From NCBI GenBank assembly GCA_025454315.1, contig JALOOP010000007.1, forward strand, positions 1 through 36,374: DNA of 36,374 bases, read 5' to 3'. Below are positions 25,919 to 34,392 of this stretch, in pieces; the stretch's first letter is position 1; each line of letters begins with the position of its first letter. The DNA is from Oculatellaceae cyanobacterium Prado106. GTDB taxonomy: Bacteria > Cyanobacteriota > Cyanobacteriia > Elainellales > Elainellaceae. A program made the position numbers and the translations under genes. Below the pieces are notes generated by a model. That model made no database searches and was not told the DNA's origin. It saw only the letters and a list, made by a program, of their open reading frames with translations.

Positions 25919-25990
25919 TGGGGCGTCGCCAAGTGGTAAGGCAGCGGGTTTTGGTCCCGCCATTCCTAGGTTCGAATCCTAGCGCCCCAG
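25919..25990 (+). tRNA. tRNA-Gln (anticodon UUG)
   Basis: The plus strand gives acceptor TGGGGCG/CGCCCCA with discriminator G, D-arm GCCAAGTGGTAAGGC, anticodon stem CGGG/CCCG with loop TTTTGGT, thus anticodon TTG, and T-arm CCTAGGTTCGAATCCTAG. U1-A72 is typical for tRNA-Gln. It is 72 nt; CCA is not encoded. Confidence 0.96.
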
Positions 25991-26011
25991 TTTATAAGCC
26001 AGATATTCGAG

Positions 26012-26046
26012 AACTCACCTCTAAGCGTTAGGGGTGAGTTTGTTTT
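26012..26046 (+). terminator. Terminator after tRNA-Gln
   Basis: AACTCACC pairs with GGTGAGTT over a 13-nt loop, followed by TGTTTT. It lies 22 bp after the tRNA. Confidence 0.85.
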
Positions 26047-26275
26047 AGGCTTTGTAGAATTAACCGCAGAGAGGCGAAAGGCGAAAGGGGAAGGGCGAAA
26101 GGGGAAGGGCGAAAGGCGAAAGGGGAAGGGCGAAAGGGGAAGGGGAAGATTTTCGATCTATTTTGCTGTCCCTCATCGCCCCATCCCCCCATCCCCTCTA
26201 TCGCCCCACTCCCTCTATCGCCCCACTCCCCACTCCCCACTCCCCACTCCCCACTCCCCACTCCCCACTCCCTCA
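26046..26275. repeat. Low-complexity tract with CCCCACT heptamers
   Basis: 26078-26145 is made of GGCGAAAGGGGAAGG units; 26180-26272 contains ATCGCCCCAT and then eight or so tandem CCCCACT heptamers. The heptamers abut the stop codon of the DUF6765-like gene. This is the short tandemly repeated repetitive (STRR) type of DNA common in filamentous cyanobacteria. Confidence 0.85.
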
Positions 26276-27340
26276 AACCGCACAAATCCCGTAACGAGGC
26301 AGTAACTCATGCAGGATGTGAAAATGGTGGGCTTGCAGAGCATCATGGAAGCGTTTCCAGTGGCTGTTGAGGAAGGTTTGGCTGTAGGCGAAAGTTTCGT
26401 CGGTTTGGTCGATGACTTTTTCGGTGCCGAGGGCGATGTACTTCCAAGAGTTTTTGCCTTTGGGGAGGTAGGTGACGATCGCTTTGCCAAAGCTGAATTG
26501 ACCTTGGGCGATCGCACTGACCCATTTCTGATGCCGCGCATGTTTGTCTTCGTCGGTAGTGGTGCGGAGCATTTTGTCGATTAGGAGGCGATCGGGTTTG
26601 GGAATCTCGTCGGCTTCTTTGAAGGTGGGATCACCGAGTTGGTAGCAGCGCAGGGCTTGATAGAGATGATCGGCAGCTTCTAGGAAGTCTTTGGGGTTGT
26701 CGCGCCAGATTTGTTCGCCGCGTCCGTTGGTGTAGCCCCAGCGCAGGAAAGGGCGATCGGGATTGCTCAGCACGGCTCCATGACCCAGCGGTAAGGCTTC
26801 ACTGATGAAGTAGCCAGCCATCCGGCTCATGAGTTTGCGATCGGGATTTCCCTGAGCGTCCACTAAACGAGTGGCGACGTTAATGGGATGGTTGATTCCA
26901 GCAAAGCCTTGGTGCGACCAGGTATCTGCGTAGACATGCATCGTGATCCCCAGGCGGTGCAGGGCATAGGGGCGATGTTGCTCGCGGATGCATTCCTTCA
27001 CCATGTCTTGGGCGACATAGCTATTGGGGCGGCAGATGAGGCGATCGATGAATGCGCCGCCCGCCTCTTGTCCCGCAGGTAGACCATTGTTTCCCGGCAA
27101 AAAATGGAACGGAATCCAAACATGGTGATTGGAGAGTTCCTTGAAGTTGCGGTAGTCCAACATGCGGTGAGCCGAACTCATGCGGCTAAACAAGGCTCCA
27201 TTGCTAAATCGAATCAATCCGCCGTTAATCGCATCATCCACATACTGGGCGCTGTAGGCGATAATGCTGGCTGCTTCATGCTCAAATCCGGCTAGGCGCG
27301 CTAGAACATAGGTCACGCCATGGTGAAAGTCAATTTGCAT
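26273..27340 (-). CDS. DUF6765-type protein
   Basis: The 355-aa product begins MQIDFHHGVTYVLARLAGF and has a YSAQYVDDA block, HVWIPFHFLPGN, and RLGITMHVYADTWSHQGFAGI. The many conserved His and Asp residues, in a mainly helical protein, recall metal-dependent phospholipase C/nuclease folds and match the DUF6765 pattern I know. There is no signal peptide, so it would be cytosolic. Function unknown. It lies downstream of the ccm cluster but is separated from it by a terminator and a 12-bp inverted repeat. Confidence 0.75.
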   Translation of the reverse strand: MQIDFHHGVTYVLARLAGFEHEAASIIAYSAQYVDDAINGGLIRFSNGALFSRMSSAHRMLDYRNFKELSNHHVWIPFHFLPGNNGLPAGQEAGGAFIDRLICRPNSYVAQDMVKECIREQHRPYALHRLGITMHVYADTWSHQGFAGINHPINVATRLVDAQGNPDRKLMSRMAGYFISEALPLGHGAVLSNPDRPFLRWGYTNGRGEQIWRDNPKDFLEAADHLYQALRCYQLGDPTFKEADEIPKPDRLLIDKMLRTTTDEDKHARHQKWVSAIAQGQFSFGKAIVTYLPKGKNSWKYIALGTEKVIDQTDETFAYSQTFLNSHWKRFHDALQAHHFHILHELLPRYGICAV

Positions 27341-27388
27341 AACAGTTGTTTCGGTTCACTCCAACCACTATCTGGAATCCTCCCACCC

Positions 27389-27460
27389 AACCGTACAAAA
27401 ATATAGGCTCCACGTTACTTTTCCAAATTTAGGAAGATAGAACGCATCTTTTGTACGGTT
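27389..27460. promoter_or_regulatory. Perfect 12-bp inverted repeat upstream of the DUF6765-like gene
   Basis: AACCGTACAAAA (27389-27400) is repeated in reverse as TTTTGTACGGTT (27449-27460). The copies lie about 50-120 bp upstream of the start at 27340. GTTACTTTTC also occurs twice in direct orientation (around 27414 and 27458). This could be a pair of operator sites or a small mobile remnant. Confidence 0.6.
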
Positions 27461-27549
27461 ACTTTTCATTACTGACCTGGCTCTTTTTAAACGTCAAGCT
27501 TTGTGGCAATGTCTAGCAAATAATATCCCTAACCCTAGATCCCTGACGC

Positions 27550-27584
27550 TAAAAAGGAGTGAGCGATATAGCCGCCCACTCCTT
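27550..27584 (-). terminator. Terminator of the ccm cluster
   Basis: On the minus strand AAGGAGTG (complement of 27577-27584) pairs with CACTCCTT (complement of 27554-27561), followed by TTTTT. It lies about 155 bp after the ccmO stop. Confidence 0.85.
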
Positions 27585-27622
27585 CTTGATGTTGGGGATA
27601 TTGGGATGTCCTGGTTCAAAAC

Positions 27623-27662
27623 CGTAGGGTCGATGCGTTACGCTCCGCTAACCCAGCCTACG
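27623..27662. repeat. REP-like palindromic element
   Basis: The element runs from CGTAGGGT through GCGTTACGCTCCGCTAACCC to CCTACG. This REP-like sequence, with a GTTACGC/GCTAACC core and CGTAGG/CCTACG ends, is widespread in cyanobacterial intergenic DNA. Confidence 0.65.
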
Positions 27663-27738
27663 ACCACTACGATTATGGGGCTTCATCTTGGATGGGATTC
27701 GATTGGGATTATTTAAGGCTCTCAGTTAAGGTTCTGAG

Positions 27739-28530
27739 TTAAGGTTCTGAGTTAATTGAAATTTCTTTGAGGTCGGGCAGTGCCACCTGTTCGGAAACTT
27801 CTTCGAGCACCTTTTCGGTTTCTTTGAGTTCGATGGGCATGGCGATCGGCTGGGGTTTTTCGATCCAGCAACTGGCGACGGGTAGGGTTTCTTCCAAGTC
27901 TTCCAGGGGTCTGGGGATGACCATGACGGCGTGGAGTTCGCCGATGCGTTCGGCTTCGTGCATCCCGGCTTCGATCGCCATTGCGACATCGGCGACTCGA
28001 CCGCGAATAATGGCGGTACAGAGGCCATCGCCGATCATTTCATAGGCGGCGAGTTGGACTTCGGCGGATTTCAGCATGGCATCGGCAGCGCCTACCATGG
28101 CGGGGAAACCGCGCGTTTCGAGGAGGCCGACGGCCTGGTTGCTGAGGCGGCTGTAGCCCTGTTCTTCGACCAGTTTGGAGAGACGGCTGCTGATGGGGAG
28201 GACGACTTCCAGGTTGGCAAGGGGGCGAGAAATGATGGATTTGGAGACGAATTGACCAAATTGCTCGGCGACGGCAGCGCCTTCTTCCACGGCGATTCTG
28301 ACATCGGCAATGCGGCCTCGAACGATCGCAGTACAGTAGCCACTGCCAATTTTTTCGTAGCCCACCAGCCTCACCGAGGAGGCTTTTAGCATCATGTCTG
28401 CCGTCCCGACGATCGCCGGAAAGCTCCGGGTAGAAACCATGCCCAGTGCGCTTTCGCTGATGATTTGCGGCTGTCGGGTGGAGCGGGATGCGAGGGGAGC
28501 GGAAGTCATGGCGGTGTCTCGTGCCTCCAT
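27739..28530 (-). CDS. ccmO: Carboxysome shell protein CcmO, two BMC domains
   Basis: CcmO is a tandem-BMC shell protein needed to close beta-carboxysomes. Domain 1 (about 22-108) has [50 protein letters not shown]; domain 2 (about 124-206) has AVGLLETRGFPAMVGAADAMLKSAEVQLAAYEMIGDGLCTAIIRGRVADV. The N-terminus (about 20 residues) and the Glu-rich C-terminal tail of about 55 residues lie outside the domains. The start ATG 28530 has GGAG seven bases before it. It is 45 bp after ccmN and is the last gene of the cluster, followed by a terminator. Confidence 0.95.
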   Translation of the reverse strand: MEARDTAMTSAPLASRSTRQPQIISESALGMVSTRSFPAIVGTADMMLKASSVRLVGYEKIGSGYCTAIVRGRIADVRIAVEEGAAVAEQFGQFVSKSIISRPLANLEVVLPISSRLSKLVEEQGYSRLSNQAVGLLETRGFPAMVGAADAMLKSAEVQLAAYEMIGDGLCTAIIRGRVADVAMAIEAGMHEAERIGELHAVMVIPRPLEDLEETLPVASCWIEKPQPIAMPIELKETEKVLEEVSEQVALPDLKEISINSEP

Positions 28531-28574
28531 TGAGGTTCTCCGAACAGGGGAATATGGATTTAGTTATACCACTT

Positions 28575-29507
28575 TCAGCCGGGAGGTGGAGTAGAATCCG
28601 CCTCTGGACTAGGATTTTCTAGCTGCTGCTCTAGCTGTTGTCGATGGGGAAACATGGTGATCAGCATTCGCTCCAGATACATCTGTCCATAAATCGGATT
28701 TTTGGCACCGTTCTGGGGGGCACTTCCATTCCCTGACGTAGCGGAGTCGGCAGAAGTTGCAGGCGGTTCTGTAGCGGGTGAAGTCGGCGAAACTGAGGAA
28801 AAGGGGGATGCAGGAGTCGATGCAGTGGAGTAGGGCGGTACAAAGGTTGATGAATTGGAGGGGGGCGGCACAAAGGTTGAGGCGGACGGCGGGGCGATCG
28901 CATTGACCGGGTTCGCGGCAGCGTTGTACGACCTGAAGCCGTTGGTCATAAAACGGTTAGAGTCTGAATCTTTGCGATAAAAATCAGGGTCAAAGCCGTT
29001 GGCCGTAGGGTCTTCTTTTCGATAAAAGTCGGGGTCAAAGCCGTTGGTCGGATTGTCTGGAGTGGCAGTGGCTGGCTCGGGAGCAGCAGGGGTAGAACTG
29101 TCAGCAACATGCCCTGTAGAGACGGGAGGTGTGGGCTGTTCGGCAAGGTTGACGGGACGACTGCGATCGCCAATCAAAGACCCAGGTGGCACTGTATACT
29201 CGGGCGCAACCGTACCATCAAAAATCGTCACATTCGAGCCAATACAGGCATCCATGCCCACCTGACTATGGCCAAAAATCAGCACCCCACTGCCGAGTGT
29301 TGCCCCCGGTTCAATTTCAATCACACCCTGCTGAGCATGGAGAATGCAGCCACCCCCAATGCTTACGCCTGCACCAATCATGACTCTGGCACCTGGATCG
29401 GCTTGGATCAGCACATTGGGAGCGATCGCCGCACTGGGGTGAATCGTCACATCGCCGCTGATAAAAATTTGGGAATCGCTGATCAAGGGCGATCGCGGTA
29501 AGAGCAT
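28575..29507 (-). CDS. ccmN: Carboxysome assembly protein CcmN
   Basis: CcmN links CcmM to the shell. Residues 15-110 are left-handed beta-helix hexapeptide repeats (IHPSAAIAPNVLIQADPGARVMIGAGVSIGGGCILH). The C-terminal amphipathic encapsulation peptide is at about 272-292 (IYGQMYLERMLITMFPHRQQL), which binds CcmK. The linker between them is unusually long and low-complexity (about 115-270) and contains NGFDPDFYRK twice (155-164, 170-179) and STFVPP twice (210-215, 220-225). At 310 aa it is longer than the CcmN proteins I know, because of this linker. Confidence 0.92.
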   Translation of the reverse strand: MLLPRSPLISDSQIFISGDVTIHPSAAIAPNVLIQADPGARVMIGAGVSIGGGCILHAQQGVIEIEPGATLGSGVLIFGHSQVGMDACIGSNVTIFDGTVAPEYTVPPGSLIGDRSRPVNLAEQPTPPVSTGHVADSSTPAAPEPATATPDNPTNGFDPDFYRKEDPTANGFDPDFYRKDSDSNRFMTNGFRSYNAAANPVNAIAPPSASTFVPPPSNSSTFVPPYSTASTPASPFSSVSPTSPATEPPATSADSATSGNGSAPQNGAKNPIYGQMYLERMLITMFPHRQQLEQQLENPSPEADSTPPPG

Positions 29508-30139
29508 GGGAGTTAAAACCCTTCCAGGGAGTCAGGCAATATTGGGCTGTAAAAAAGAAAGAATAACGGAGTTTTTAATCGATCTTTCGAGGATCTTCAA
29601 AGAACTTTAGGGTGCCCCCAGAATAGGTTCTTGTTTAGAAATCAAAGAAAGGGAGGCTGGGTTTCCCTGTCGATTTTGCGCCCCCCAGCCCCCAACTTTG
29701 GGGGAGCCAAGCCGTCGAGGAGTCTTATAGAAGTTTTCTAAGGAGCAGTCCCGGAAAATGCATGGAATTCAAAGCACTCCCTAGAAGATTCATCGAATTC
29801 AAAGTCCCCCAAAGTTGGGGGATTCAGGGGGCAGAAACCCTAGAGCGAAGCCATTCAAAGTCCCCCAAAGTTGGGGGATTTAGGGGGCGGAAACCCTAGA
29901 GCGAAGCCAATCGTAGACTAAGGCACACACCATCAGCTTGACAGTAGGCGATCGCCCCTTCTCAACGCCACTTCTGAGCAAATCCTTCACTTAGGATCTG
30001 ACCCAGATTGGATTTGTGGATTGAATCAATGAATTTCTAAGCCCTGACTGTCGCAGGAGTTTCATCGTCCCAAATCTCAAATCCGATCTGGAATGGCTGT
30101 TGATGGATTAAGCGATCGCCCATTCCCACCCCGCTACCG
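29508..30139. repeat. Repeat-filled gap between ccmM and ccmN, dispersed repeat copy 2
   Basis: The gap of 632 bp interrupts the ccm cluster. 29797-29852 and 29853-29908 are two tandem 56-bp units, each with a palindromic TCCCCCAAAGTTGGGGGA, a GGGGGC run and AAACCCTAGAGCGAAGCC. An inverted, partial copy lies at about 29656-29720. CCTAGAAGATTCATCGAAT at about 29780 is also found near position 131, so the family is dispersed. No gene is recognised. Confidence 0.8.
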
Positions 30140-31852
30140 CTACGGACGCTGCACGATGATCTCGGAGATCCGGCGCTTCGACTTGGTGTCTACCCCGACC
30201 ACGCGGACATATTCGCCGCTGTTTTCGGCTAGACAACGCTCTAGAGCGGCCACAATGTCATTGCCTTGCAGAGGGCCGCAGCTATTCCAGGAGCTTGTTT
30301 GGAAGCGACGTTTGTCGGCATGTTCAGCCGAGATGCTGTAGCCTTGCGCCATCATTTGCCGCACTTGGGAAACTACGTCAGGCTTGATATGGCCGTTGCC
30401 GTTGCCATTGCTGTGATGGCCGTTGCTGCTGGATTGGGGTGCAGCCGGAGCCGAGTAAGAGGCGTGGCCATTGCTGGAACCGCCGCCGGGGGCACCGTTG
30501 GGGCGCTGGATCACCATTTCGGAGATGCGGCGCTTGGATTTGGTGTCGATGCCGAAGAGACGGACATATTCGCCGCTGTGTTCGGCAAGGCAGGATTCGA
30601 GAGCGGCGATCGCATCGGATTCGCGGCTGGCTTGAATGGGGGAGCAGCTATTCCAGGCATTGATCTTGAAGCGACGGGCATCGGCATGTTCGGTGCCTAG
30701 CTTGTAGCCTTGGGAGACGAAATAGCGAATTTTTTCCAGGACATCGGGAGTCAGACCGCCGCTGCCCGAGTAGCTGCCCGAGTAGCTACTAGCCTTGGGT
30801 GCGCTGTAGCTGCTGTAGCTGCTGGAAGAACTGCTGGGGGAAGCGGAAATCCGTCCCAGGGCAGAATCACCGGGGCGCTGAATCACCAGTTCTGAGACGC
30901 GGCGCTTGGACTTGGCATCAATGCCAAAGAGGCGGACATATTCGCCTTCATGTTCAGCCACACAGGCTTCCAGTGCGGCAATGACATCGCCTTCGCGGGT
31001 GGATTTGCTGGGCGTGCAGCTATACCAGGAGTTGATTCTAAAGCGGCGGGCATCTGCATGTTCGGTGCCGATCTGAAGCCCCTGGGAGAGGAGTTGACGG
31101 ACACGATCGATAACTGCGGGGTCTAAGCGGTTACTTTGCATAGGATTGAGATGAGAGGTTGAAGGACTAGAAGCGGGACTAGAAGCGCTCGATGGGGAGG
31201 CAAAAGAGCTAGCGGGATCGCCGTTGAAGGTTTTTTCCAACTGGGCACGAATGGGGGCGACACAAACGGTGCTTTCGGAGGGTTGCGATCGCATTCCCTG
31301 CGTCCGACCCGCCACATGATCGGCAAATTGGCGATCGCTCGGCTGTACATCGGGGAGGCGATCGGCCTGCTGCTGCGTCGTAATGATCGAACCGGACGGA
31401 ATATATTTACCGGGTGGAATCTCAACATCTTGAACTAGGGCATGCATCATGACGATGCAGCCTTTGCCCAACTTGGCGTTAAAAATCGTTGAGCGAAACC
31501 CAACAAAGCACTGATCGCCCAGATAGACGGGGCCATGAATCAGCGCCATGTGGGAAATAGAGGTATTTTGACCAATCCAGACCGAATAAGACCGCTGATC
31601 ATCCCCGGTGACCTGGCCTTGGGGCAATCCGTGAATCACCACGCCATCCTGAATTTGGCTGCCTGCCCCAATCTGAAACACTTCGCCAGCGCCTGCGCGA
31701 ATCGAAGTGCCCGGAGCAATCATCACCTCAGAGCCGACGGTGATATCCCCGACCAGGTTGGAGAAGGAATGGATGTAAGCCGATGGGTCAATTTGGGGTT
31801 GCGCCGTTGGCTTTGACCAGGGGGTTAACGGAGCAGAACCAGTCGCGACCAT
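30140..31852 (-). CDS. ccmM: Carboxysome scaffold CcmM: gamma-carbonic anhydrase domain plus three SSUL domains
   Basis: CcmM crosslinks Rubisco in the carboxysome core. The 570-aa protein has a left-handed beta-helix gamma-carbonic-anhydrase domain (about 15-205) with the three zinc histidines H74, H101 and H106, then three Rubisco-small-subunit-like domains (about 243-327, 366-451, 488-570) joined by Ser/Gly-rich linkers. Each SSUL has a Cys pair (C279/C297, C403/C421, C525/C540). A Cys lies at 197, but its expected partner six residues earlier is Pro191. M238, just before SSUL1, could start a short isoform, though no ribosome binding site is seen there. Confidence 0.95.
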   Translation of the reverse strand: MVATGSAPLTPWSKPTAQPQIDPSAYIHSFSNLVGDITVGSEVMIAPGTSIRAGAGEVFQIGAGSQIQDGVVIHGLPQGQVTGDDQRSYSVWIGQNTSISHMALIHGPVYLGDQCFVGFRSTIFNAKLGKGCIVMMHALVQDVEIPPGKYIPSGSIITTQQQADRLPDVQPSDRQFADHVAGRTQGMRSQPSESTVCVAPIRAQLEKTFNGDPASSFASPSSASSPASSPSTSHLNPMQSNRLDPAVIDRVRQLLSQGLQIGTEHADARRFRINSWYSCTPSKSTREGDVIAALEACVAEHEGEYVRLFGIDAKSKRRVSELVIQRPGDSALGRISASPSSSSSSYSSYSAPKASSYSGSYSGSGGLTPDVLEKIRYFVSQGYKLGTEHADARRFKINAWNSCSPIQASRESDAIAALESCLAEHSGEYVRLFGIDTKSKRRISEMVIQRPNGAPGGGSSNGHASYSAPAAPQSSSNGHHSNGNGNGHIKPDVVSQVRQMMAQGYSISAEHADKRRFQTSSWNSCGPLQGNDIVAALERCLAENSGEYVRVVGVDTKSKRRISEIIVQRP

Positions 31853-32141
31853 AATATTTTTTATCTCCGGTGATCAGGGCGGGTAGGACTGGCGTTAGAG
31901 ATTAGCCATAACTTAGCCATAACATCAAATGATCACCCGACCCAACAGCGCGGGACGAGTGATCAGCCACTGATCTGATGAAAGTTTTAGCCAATGACGA
32001 GTAATTTGCGCCTTGCAATCCCAATTTTCAAAGACAGCGTTTATTCATGTTCTTTGGAAAATCGGCTTCAGGATACTCAACGAGAATCCTCTACAGAGTT
32101 TCCTCCACAGAGCTTTCTCGTTGAGCATCGGGTGCACTGCA
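31853..32141 (-). other. Intergenic region between ccmL and ccmM
   Basis: No gene. The region holds a perfect 11-bp inverted repeat (32076-32125), two tandem copies of TTAGCCATAAC (31902-31912, 31913-31923) and GGTGATCA/TGATCACC (31869-31876, 31930-31937) close to the ccmM start. These suggest a regulated or processed leader for ccmM. Confidence 0.6.
32076..32125 (-). promoter_or_regulatory. Hairpin directly after ccmL
   Basis: CTCAACGAGAA (32076-32086) and TTCTCGTTGAG (32115-32125) form a perfect 11-bp stem with a 28-nt loop, 17 bp after the ccmL stop. No T-run follows on the minus strand, so an RNA stability or processing element, or an attenuator, is more likely than a simple terminator. 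Confidence 0.6.
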
Positions 32142-32444
32142 TTACCGATCGCTTTCTCGTTTGCTATAGCGGAAGGCACTATCCACACTGACGGTGTCAA
32201 TAATGCCGATAATCAGAGCATCCAATGGCCGAGCTTCGCCGCCGGGAGTCTGACGAGCAGCACTCCCATAGCTGACTAACACCCATTCATTGATGCCTGC
32301 TCCGACGCTATCCGCAGCAACTTCGTAGCCCGGCATCGGCTGCCCCTCATTGTCGATCAGTTGCACCACCAGGAACTTGACGCCAGTTAAACTTGGCTCC
32401 TTCTGGGTGCTGACAACGGTGCCGCAGACTCTAGCAATTTGCAT
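32142..32444 (-). CDS. ccmL: Carboxysome shell vertex protein CcmL
   Basis: CcmL forms pentamers (BMC-P, EutN/CcmL family) at the vertices of the shell. The 100-aa sequence shows MQIARVCGTVVSTQKEPSL, KFLVVQLID, ADSVGAGINEWVLVSYGSAAR and PLDALIIGIIDTV, typical of the family. It starts 20 bp after ccmK1, on the same strand, with no obvious ribosome binding site. A hairpin follows its stop. Confidence 0.95.
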   Translation of the reverse strand: MQIARVCGTVVSTQKEPSLTGVKFLVVQLIDNEGQPMPGYEVAADSVGAGINEWVLVSYGSAARQTPGGEARPLDALIIGIIDTVSVDSAFRYSKRESDR

Positions 32445-32463
32445 CAGGTTTCAGAGTCCGCGA

Positions 32464-32802
32464 CTAGGGGCGGGTGGGGCGAATCCCACTGACGCTTTCC
32501 CGGAATGCTTCGACTGCCTCGGTGTAACGGATGGGCAGCACATATTCCAGGTTTTCGTGAGGACGAGCAATGATGTGGGTAGACAGAACCTGTCCGCCGT
32601 TGACTCGCTTCACGTTGTCAATGCCAGCGGCGACGGAAGCTTGTACTTCAGAGACATCGCCCCGAACAATCACGGTCACGCGACCGCTACCGATTTTCTC
32701 GTAACCGACCAGGGTGACTCTAGCGGCCTTCACCATTGCGTCTGCTGCTTCAACAACAGCGGGGAAGCCAAGAGTTTCAACCATTCCAACTGCGATCGCC
32801 AT
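32464..32802 (-). CDS. ccmK1: Carboxysome shell hexamer protein CcmK1
   Basis: A single-domain BMC-H protein of 112 aa: [44 protein letters not shown], with the pore-lining KIGSGR. It forms hexamers that tile the shell facets and allow passage of bicarbonate. It differs from CcmK2 by a longer C-terminus ending [13 protein letters not shown], the same distinction as in Synechocystis, where CcmK1 is the second of the pair. A clear GGAAGGGAG precedes the start. Confidence 0.95.
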   Translation of the reverse strand: MAIAVGMVETLGFPAVVEAADAMVKAARVTLVGYEKIGSGRVTVIVRGDVSEVQASVAAGIDNVKRVNGGQVLSTHIIARPHENLEYVLPIRYTEAVEAFRESVSGIRPTRP

Positions 32803-33203
32803 CGTAATTCTCCCTTCCAGTGATTAAACAAAAAATAGGTAATTGAACAACCATTAACTCTAAAGGCTTGCCTGAATTATTTACAGAAGTTAACAGTTCT
32901 TAAAGACCATTCTTAAAGAAGTTGTTGAACAGACCTGTGAAACATCCAGAGCGGTATTTAGAACATCCCGGATTGACGGTATTACCGAACCTTCAACCCA
33001 GTTGGATGAAATGCTGAATGAACTGGGCGGCATGGATCGAGCGAAGAATCTTTAAAAATATCAAAACTTCAGGTCGATTCAATTTATCCCGCTTAATATC
33101 ATCAGCACATTTGTGTCACGACGAGCAAGCGTCTTTTGCACATTTTTCGTTAGAGCGATTTTTTGAGGAAACTTCCGTAGGAACCCTCCCTCAACTTCTG
33201 CTC
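32803..33203 (-). other. 401-bp region between ccmK2 and ccmK1
   Basis: No gene is seen. The region is long for two cotranscribed paralogues. A small imperfect stem (TTGAGG/CCTCAA, 33163-33194) lies just after the ccmK2 stop and is not followed by a T-run. An extra promoter for ccmK1 could lie in the AT-rich 32830-32940. Confidence 0.5.
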
Positions 33204-33512
33204 TTACGATCGGAAATGTTCTACCGCCTCCGTGTAGCGGATGGGCAGGACATATTCCAGGTTTTCATGGGGACGGGCAATGATGTGAGTAGAAATCACT
33301 TCGCCCCCGTTCACTCGCTTGACAGACTCAATGCCTGCTGCGACTGAAGCTTGGACTTCGGAGACATCGCCCCGAACAATGACGGTAACGCGACCGCTAC
33401 CAATCTTTTCATAGCCGACCAATGTAACTCGCGCTGCTTTCACCATGGCATCCGCTGCCTCTACCACGGCAGGGAATCCCCTGGTTTCAATCATTCCTAC
33501 AGCAATCGGCAT
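33204..33512 (-). CDS. ccmK2: Carboxysome shell hexamer protein CcmK2
   Basis: A 102-aa BMC-H protein that is nearly identical to CcmK1 through residue 97 and ends in the short EHFRS. The pore motif KIGSGR is present. CcmK2 is typically the most abundant facet protein. It is the first gene of the cluster, and GGAG lies about 9 bases before its ATG. The large gap upstream and the divergent ndhF suggest that the main promoter is in 33513-35447. Confidence 0.95.
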   Translation of the reverse strand: MPIAVGMIETRGFPAVVEAADAMVKAARVTLVGYEKIGSGRVTVIVRGDVSEVQASVAAGIESVKRVNGGEVISTHIIARPHENLEYVLPIRYTEAVEHFRS

Positions 33513-34286
33513 CGTGCATCATCTCCTGCAAGAGATTATTCGGACATCAAGGGCTTAACTCTTGATATTTCAATCTATTTCTAAAGTTTTAAAGACTGCC
33601 TGAAAATTTCGACGGGAAGACCGATGGTTGATTTTCAGAAAAGCACTTTAGAATTCCCAAGGTTAAGAATACAAGCCTGGATACCCCCTTTGCAATATAA
33701 CTGAGAATGATTGTTTTTATACGCCCGATAACTCAGCTTTATCACTCGGGATTCCTCCGTTGGACAGGATGCCCTAAAGGGGGTGGGGAGTTAGCGATCG
33801 GGGGGAGTGGGGAATAGGGAGTGGGGAATAGGGAGTAGGGAATGGGGAGTGGGGAGTGGGGGGAATCGATGAGGGGAGGTTAGGACTGTGTCCTGGGAGG
33901 TTTAGCCTTGGTAAGCCCTGCGTCCTATCTCATTCCTGTCTCACTGGTGTGAGGTTGTGTACTCTATGTCCCTTGATTGCCTGGTCGTTGTGACCGATCG
34001 CGATCGCCATCCCTTTCCATTCCTGCTTAGAAATCCTCAAACAATTTAATAAAACGATATAAAACGATCTAAATCTTGTCAAAAAATAGAACTCTAATCC
34101 TGCCAATTAAACAACGGTGAAATTGTTAAATAGACAAGAAGGAATTGGAAGAGTAAAACAATCAAAATGTTGCCAAAAGAGTTTTAGGCGATGTCCCCTC
34201 CTAGCCTTTCATCAATGAACGAAGATGAATGAAATAGAGAGGAATGATAAGGACGAGTTTGTGGAATATCCCTAAAAAAGGATTGC

Positions 34287-34392
34287 CCAATTAAAACTCT
34301 ATAGATCATTAGCGAACGATTGAAAATACTCGATAGGGAATCGACCAATCAAAACTCTATAGATCTTCAGTGAATGATTGAAAATACTCGAT
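34287..34392. repeat. Tandem 48-bp duplication in the ccm-ndhF promoter region
   Basis: Copies at 34287-34334 and 34345-34392 match at 43 of 48 positions, with a period of 58 bp. Both contain AAACTCTATAGATC and GATTGAAAATACTCGAT. The preservation of identical tails suggests functional binding sites. Confidence 0.85.

Noticed and set aside
30266-30700. 144-aa plus-strand frame inside ccmM
   Set aside because: Antisense to ccmM; its openness comes from the Ser/Gly-rich linkers and repeated SSUL domains.
33163-33194. Possible terminator after ccmK2
   Set aside because: The stem is short and is followed by A residues rather than a T-run on the minus strand.
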